NCBI GenBank assembly: GCA_045595725.1
Contig: JAZOAY010000102.1
Coordinates: forward strand, 1 to 7,553
Origin: SIG575 sp045595725
GTDB taxonomy: Bacteria; Bacillota; Clostridia; Oscillospirales; Acutalibacteraceae
Direction of reading: 5' to 3'
Length of the DNA: 7,553 nucleotides
The position numbers and the translations under genes are program-made. This document shows, piece after piece, positions 6,612 to 7,553 of the stretch; the stretch's first letter is position 1, and each line of letters opens with the position of its first letter. Under the pieces are notes generated by a model, which was given only the letters and a program-made list of their open reading frames with translations, had not been told where the DNA came from and did not search any database.

Positions 6612-7463
6612 TTAATAAAAAACTGACTCCAACCAAATACTGATTTTATCAATTATAAATCCCGGGATTTTCATAAGATACACAGCAAATATCATAGGAA
6701 AATATCCAAACGGGCCAAAAGCTGCAGCAACTCCTATCATAGCCATATCAAGCCATTCGAAAACAGTCATTTTCCTGAAATGTAATGATATATTTTTATC
6801 CTCGATTTCCCAGATACCGCCATCAATATTTTCCCACATATCTTCTGTTCCGTCATAATAAATATCGGTAAGCAAAGGACAGTTTTCAAAAGATGACTCA
6901 GATTTATAATCAACAGCTTTCGGAAGCGTAATAGTTTTCAGATTTTTACAATCCTTGAAATTTACATAAATTTCGTACACCGTATCAGGCACTGAATAGT
7001 GCTCCATTTCAGCAGCACAAGGGTATGCACGCATAACAGTTTTATCTTCATTGAACAAAACCCCGTACTTATCAACAAAAAAATTCTCATTCTTATCGTC
7101 TACCACAAAGCGAACAAGGTTGCTGCAACCGGAAAATGCTGTGTATGATTTTTTATATGGTTTCTCAATTTTTACAACATTCTCGCCAAAATGGATTTCT
7201 GTAATTTTATCACAATTTTCAAAAGCAGTTTCAGAGATTTCTGTTATCTTATGACTACTGTCAGTCATGTCAGGAATTACAATTTTCCCTTCAGCCTCTA
7301 CATCACATTTTTCAAGTGTTGCGTTACCGTCTTCTTTTACACTGTAAGTAAAAATGCCTTCTGTAAAAGTCGTGATATCCTCTGTTGCAAATGCAACCAC
7401 GGGACATATTCCGATTGTCAGAATAACAACAAGGAAAATTGATAAAAACTTTTTAAAATTCAT
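6612..7463 (-). CDS. Exported BspA-like leucine-rich-repeat (LRR_5) protein with C-terminal membrane segment
   Basis: The 283-residue protein has a clear Sec signal peptide with a likely cut after A-F-A26. After an N-terminal strand region typical of this family (GIFTYSV..DG.A.L, about 36-54), LRR_5-type repeats run from about 60 to 213. Examples are ITEISETAFENCDKITEI (73-90), TAFSGCSNL (108-116), the island VDKYGVLFNEDKTVMRAYP (130-148), then YSVPDTV, FKDCKNLKTITLPKAV (169-184) and SFENCPLLTDIYYDGTEDMW (191-210). Such repeats occur in bacterial surface proteins that bind host or matrix proteins, and in many clostridial proteins of unknown role. Residues about 238-264 are hydrophobic and could be a C-terminal membrane anchor, followed by an amphipathic IDKISIWLESVFY tail. 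It is short for the family, with only about four to five repeats, but shows no frameshift. AAGGAG seven bases upstream supports the ATG. It is the first gene of a probable two-gene operon with paralog B. Confidence 0.88.
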   Translation of the reverse strand: MNFKKFLSIFLVVILTIGICPVVAFATEDITTFTEGIFTYSVKEDGNATLEKCDVEAEGKIVIPDMTDSSHKITEISETAFENCDKITEIHFGENVVKIEKPYKKSYTAFSGCSNLVRFVVDDKNENFFVDKYGVLFNEDKTVMRAYPCAAEMEHYSVPDTVYEIYVNFKDCKNLKTITLPKAVDYKSESSFENCPLLTDIYYDGTEDMWENIDGGIWEIEDKNISLHFRKMTVFEWLDMAMIGVAAAFGPFGYFPMIFAVYLMKIPGFIIDKISIWLESVFY

Positions 7464-7470
7464 AAAATCA

Positions 7471-7476
7471 CTCCTT
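7471..7476 (-). promoter_or_regulatory. Ribosome binding site of the LRR gene
   Basis: On the - strand the site reads AAGGAG followed by TGATTTT and then the ATG, a spacing of seven bases. It is close to consensus and confirms the start at 7463. Confidence 0.88.
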
Positions 7477-7484
7477 ATAAATTT

Positions 7485-7493
7485 ATTATATCA
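7485..7493 (-). promoter_or_regulatory. Extended -10 promoter of the LRR-FN3 operon
   Basis: On the - strand TGA directly precedes a perfect TATAAT (+ coordinates 7485-7490), an extended -10 arrangement. I see no good -35 hexamer 16-18 bp upstream. The predicted start near 7478 leaves a leader of only about 15 nt, just enough to hold the ribosome site. Confidence 0.6.
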
Positions 7494-7514
7494 CAAATTT
7501 TTTCTATTTTGTGA
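7491..7514. promoter_or_regulatory. Inverted repeat in the promoter spacer of the LRR gene
   Basis: TCACAAA (7491-7497) and TTTGTGA (7508-7514) form a 7-bp inverted repeat separated by ten bases. It lies immediately upstream of the -10 box, where a repressor or activator could act. It could also be chance in AT-rich DNA, so I call it only a candidate operator. Confidence 0.3.
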
Positions 7515-7553
7515 TTGTTGGCAAAAACGATGTAAAATCAGGCAAATTTAATA

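Noticed and set aside
7191..7442. Open frames on the + strand opposite the LRR gene (7051-7254, 7191-7442, 7354-7551)
   Set aside because: They lie antisense to a well-supported gene with signal peptide and LRR motifs, and their translations show no family features.
7491..7514. CRP-type binding site
   Set aside because: The half-sites are in the order TCACA...TGTGA, the reverse of the CRP arrangement TGTGA...TCACA, and the spacing differs.

Overview
The window looks like a chromosomal segment of a low-GC, Gram-positive anaerobe of the class Clostridia, probably a gut Ruminococcaceae/Oscillospiraceae-type organism. This is inferred from the AT-rich sequence, AGGAGG-type ribosome binding sites, TATAAT promoters, a clostridial-style MATE transporter, and secreted FN3 and BspA-like leucine-rich-repeat proteins. 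The sequence alone does not fix a species. I see no RNA gene, insertion sequence, CRISPR array or phage gene, and no intergenic gap longer than 300 bases.

Left half (about 1-3074, + strand): a strong sigma-A-like promoter drives a two-gene unit. The first gene encodes a calcineurin-like metallophosphoesterase with a C-terminal hydrophobic anchor. The second encodes a MATE-family multidrug/cation antiporter that starts at a TTG directly after the stop codon of the first. The unit ends in a perfect 18-bp hairpin that can terminate transcription in both directions.

Right half (about 3085-7553, - strand): three genes for exported proteins converge on that hairpin. Read in their own direction, the first is a BspA-type LRR_5 protein (7463-6612). 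It is followed 32 bp later by a secreted protein with three FN3 domains (6579-4921), which ends in its own terminator. Next comes a second, separately promoted protein of the same architecture (4770-3085). The two FN3 proteins are tandem paralogs: signal peptide, three FN3 repeats of about 96 residues, an Ig-like beta-rich module and a helical C-terminal module. Repeats 1, 2 and 3 of one match repeats 1, 2 and 3 of the other, so the repeat triplication predates the gene duplication.

No catalytic domain is visible in the three exported proteins. They look like surface or secreted binding/adhesion proteins, which is inference from domain types only. No functional link between the two halves is visible beyond the shared terminator. 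The most useful leads are the undescribed-looking C-terminal modules of the FN3 pair, the altered metal-site motif of the phosphoesterase, and the shared extended -10 promoter of the - strand genes.
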